Positions 5,060 through 7,060 of a stretch of DNA of 7,060 bases are shown here, piece after piece; position 1 is the first letter of the stretch; the number at the start of each line of letters is the position of its first letter. The translations under genes and the position numbers were made by a program. The stretch spans positions 1 to 7,060 of the forward strand of contig JALVUH010000106.1 of the NCBI GenBank assembly GCA_027035735.1. The letters are read 5' to 3'. The DNA comes from Nautiliaceae bacterium. GTDB lineage: Bacteria > Campylobacterota > Campylobacteria > Campylobacterales > Nautiliaceae. The notes beneath the pieces were generated by a model that saw only the letters and a program-made list of their open reading frames with translations, was not told where the DNA came from and made no database searches.

Positions 5060-6442
5060 ATGGAAAATCAAAACTTAGAAAATCAAATTAATGAAACTAA
5101 AGAAGAAAACAACACTGGGAATAATGAAGCTATAGATTCTCAACAATCCCAAAAAAATTCAAAAAAACAACGCACACATATTCCTGTAGAAGGGTATACA
5201 ATTGAGACTTTAAGAAGTATGCCAACAGATGAACTTATAGAAATTGCCAAAAAATTAGGGGTTGAAAATCCTCAAGAATATAAACGTCAAGATTTGATGT
5301 TTGAGATACTTAAAACTCAAGTACAACAAGGCGGATATTTGCTTTTTACTGGTATTTTAGAAATTATGCCAGATGGTTATGGATTTTTAAGAAGTATTGG
5401 AGGAAACTTTGAAAATTCTGTAAATGATGTTTATGTATCTCAAACACAAATTAGAAAATTTGCTTTGCGTACGGGGGATATCGTAACAGGTCAAATAAGA
5501 CCTCCAAAAGATCAAGAAAAATATTATGCTTTACTTAAAATTGAAGCTGTAAATTATTTGCCGCCAGAAGAAGCAAAAAAAAGGCCTCTTTTTGATAATT
5601 TAACACCTCTTTATCCTCAAGAAAAACTAAAACTTGAATATGACCCTACAAAATTAACTGGAAGAGTTCTTGATTTATTTGCACCGATTGGAAAAGGGCA
5701 AAGAGGACTTATTGTTGCACCTCCAAGAAGTGGTAAAACTGTATTTTTAAAAGAGATAGCTCATGGAATTACTCAAAATCATCCAGAAGTTGAGCTTATG
5801 GTTTTATTAGTAGATGAAAGACCAGAAGAAGTTACTGATATGCAAAGAAGTGTAAAAGGTGAAGTTTATTCTTCAACTTTTGATAAACCTGCACAAAACC
5901 ATGTAAGAGTAGCGGAACTTGTAATAGAAAAAGCCAAAAGAATGGTTGAAATGGGAAAAGATGTAGTGATTTTGCTTGATTCAATAACTCGTCTTGCAAG
6001 AGCTTATAATACAGTAACACCTGCAAGTGGTAAAGTATTAAGTGGAGGTGTTGATGCAAATGCTCTTCATAAACCAAAAAGATTCTTTGGAGCAGCTAGA
6101 AATATAGAAGAAGGTGGAAGTTTAACTATTATTGCAACTGCTTTAATTGATACAGGTTCAAAAATGGATGAGGTTATTTTTGAAGAATTTAAAGGTACTG
6201 GTAATATGGAAGCAGTTCTTAGTAGAAGAATTGCTGATAGGAGAATTTATCCAGCAATTGATTTGCTTAAATCTGGAACAAGAAAAGAAGAGCTTTTATT
6301 AACTCCAGAAGAGCTTGCAAAAGTTTGGGCTATTAGAAATATTATAAGTGAAATGGATGAAATTGAAGCTCTTAAATTACTTTATTCTAAAATGCTAAAA
6401 ACAAAAAATAATAAGGAATTTTTAAGCGTAATTAATGAATAG
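5060..6442 (+). CDS. rho: Transcription termination factor Rho
   Basis: A hexameric RNA-dependent ATPase and helicase that releases RNA from paused RNA polymerase in the cytoplasm. From ATG 5060 it has 460 residues. Residues 1-40 are a polar, Asn/Gln/Glu/Lys-rich, probably disordered tail. The Rho N-terminal helical domain follows (about 43-88, with GYTIETLRSMPTDELIEIAKK). Next is the cold-shock-like RNA-binding domain (about 95-165, including DGYGFLRS). The RecA-like motor domain contains Walker A APPRSGKT (220-227), Walker B VVILLDSITR (302-311, Asp307), the secondary RNA-binding loop SGKVLSGGVDANALHKPKRF (323-342) and the arginine-rich RRIADRR (389-395). All functional motifs are intact. 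It is longer than E. coli Rho (419) chiefly because of the tail. The frame stays open upstream to TTG 4979, but that TTG lies in the promoter. murI starts 8 nt before the rho stop, so the two are probably co-transcribed and translationally coupled. Confidence 0.98.
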   Translation: MENQNLENQINETKEENNTGNNEAIDSQQSQKNSKKQRTHIPVEGYTIETLRSMPTDELIEIAKKLGVENPQEYKRQDLMFEILKTQVQQGGYLLFTGILEIMPDGYGFLRSIGGNFENSVNDVYVSQTQIRKFALRTGDIVTGQIRPPKDQEKYYALLKIEAVNYLPPEEAKKRPLFDNLTPLYPQEKLKLEYDPTKLTGRVLDLFAPIGKGQRGLIVAPPRSGKTVFLKEIAHGITQNHPEVELMVLLVDERPEEVTDMQRSVKGEVYSSTFDKPAQNHVRVAELVIEKAKRMVEMGKDVVILLDSITRLARAYNTVTPASGKVLSGGVDANALHKPKRFFGAARNIEEGGSLTIIATALIDTGSKMDEVIFEEFKGTGNMEAVLSRRIADRRIYPAIDLLKSGTRKEELLLTPEELAKVWAIRNIISEMDEIEALKLLYSKMLKTKNNKEFLSVINE

Positions 6443-7060
6443 ATGCGGTATTTTTGATAGTGGGATAGGGGGAATAAGCGTAGCAAAAGAGATATTAAAA
6501 GCTAAAATATTTGATGAAATTGTTTATTATGGAGATACTGCAAGAGTTCCATATGGAAATAAAAATGAAAGCACAATTATTAGATATTCTCTTGAAGCGC
6601 TTGAATTTCTTAAAAATTTTGATATAAATTTTTTGGTAATTGCTTGTAATACTGCAAGTGCAGTTGCTATAAATGAACTTAAAAAAGAGGCATCTTTTCC
6701 TGTTTTAGGAGTAATTGAAGCAGGAGTTGAAGCACTTAAAAATGAAAATAAAAATTCAAATATTTTGCTTGTTGGGACTAAAAGGACTATAAAATCAAAT
6801 GCTTATCAAAATTTATTAAAAAAAAATGGATTTAAAAATATTATTTCAATTGCTACTCCTCTTTTTGTTCCTTTAGTAGAAGAAGGAATAACTGAGGGAG
6901 AAATTACTGATAAAATTTTTGATATGTATTTTAAAGATATAAATAAAGAAGATATTGATATAGTTATTTTAGGCTGTACTCATTATCCGTTTTTAAGTAA
7001 AACTTTTAAAAAACATTTTCCAAATGCCAAACTTATACACTCAGGTCAGGCAATTGTAGA
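6435..7060 (+). CDS. murI: Glutamate racemase MurI, N-terminal 208 residues
   Basis: It interconverts L- and D-glutamate, supplying D-Glu for peptidoglycan stem peptides in the cytoplasm. The frame runs from ATG 6435 to the right window edge without a stop. Motifs of the cofactor-independent Asp/Glu racemase family are complete so far: FDSGIGG (7-13, Asp8/Ser9), YYGDTARVPYG (31-41), IACNTAS (69-75) with catalytic Cys71, a Glu pair at 149-150, and LGCTHYPF (179-186) with the second catalytic Cys181 and His183. Both cysteines needed for the two-base mechanism are present. Compared with H. pylori MurI (about 255 residues), roughly 45-50 C-terminal residues are cut off. The start overlaps the rho stop by 8 nt. 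A ribosome site is weak here (AAGGA about 17 nt upstream), so initiation probably depends on ribosomes finishing rho. Another ATG at 6443 is in a frame that stops after four codons and is not used. Confidence 0.96.
   Translation, partial: MNRCGIFDSGIGGISVAKEILKAKIFDEIVYYGDTARVPYGNKNESTIIRYSLEALEFLKNFDINFLVIACNTASAVAINELKKEASFPVLGVIEAGVEALKNENKNSNILLVGTKRTIKSNAYQNLLKKNGFKNIISIATPLFVPLVEEGITEGEITDKIFDMYFKDINKEDIDIVILGCTHYPFLSKTFKKHFPNAKLIHSGQAIV

Noticed and set aside
5832..6077. Minus-strand open frame of 81 codons inside rho
   Set aside because: Antisense to the Rho motor domain. The His/Leu/Gln-rich low-complexity sequence is a shadow of rho codons.
6443..6457. ATG immediately after the rho stop as the murI start
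   Set aside because: That frame ends at TGA after four codons. The MurI frame with the FDSGIGG motif starts at ATG 6435.
1..7060. Mobile element, CRISPR array, tRNA/rRNA gene or phage-defence system
   Set aside because: I found no direct-repeat array, transposase, terminal inverted repeats, cloverleaf-like sequence or defence domain. The whole window is explained by core genes and one short intergenic region.

Overview
The window is AT-rich, tightly packed bacterial chromosome. It most likely comes from a member of the Campylobacterota (the former Epsilonproteobacteria). Three things point there: the overall A/T bias; the gene run rluD - FN3 lipoprotein - trmB - ftsE - ftsX - M23/EnvC-like gene, which as I recall matches Campylobacter jejuni Cj1280c-Cj1275c and Helicobacter pylori HP0745-HP0750; and the rho-murI adjacency, which I recall from H. 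pylori HP0550/HP0549. I cannot fix the genus. Families with this composition, such as Nautiliaceae or Arcobacteraceae, are plausible.

Layout. A short intergenic region at 4941-5059 divides two divergent transcription units. Leftward (minus strand) run rluD (4940-4017), an FN3-repeat lipoprotein resembling FlpA (4075-2867), trmB (2867-1764), ftsE (1771-1106), ftsX (1119-337) and the start of a secreted coiled-coil protein, probably the EnvC/M23 partner of FtsEX (340-1, cut by the window edge). Every junction in this run overlaps, by 59, 1, 8, 14 and 4 nt in that order, so it looks like one translationally coupled operon. Rightward (plus strand) run rho (5060-6442) and the start of murI (6435-7060, cut by the window edge), which overlap by 8 nt.

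Function. The minus-strand operon joins RNA modification (RluD for 23S rRNA pseudouridine, TrmB for tRNA m7G46) to envelope and division functions (FN3 lipoprotein, and FtsEX with a probable periplasmic hydrolase or activator). The plus-strand unit joins transcription termination (Rho) to D-glutamate supply for peptidoglycan (MurI). The two units appear to be driven by back-to-back sigma70-type promoters whose -35 boxes overlap almost completely.

Two starts were corrected from the longest open frame. Rho begins at ATG 5060, not at the TTG at 4979, which is the promoter -35 box. FtsE begins at ATG 1771, not at the TTG at 1792. Most of the content is core housekeeping. I see no mobile element, CRISPR array, tRNA, rRNA or clearly new system. 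The points most worth checking are the shared -35 divergent promoter, the fibronectin-binding-like motif in the lipoprotein, and the 59-nt rluD/lipoprotein overlap.
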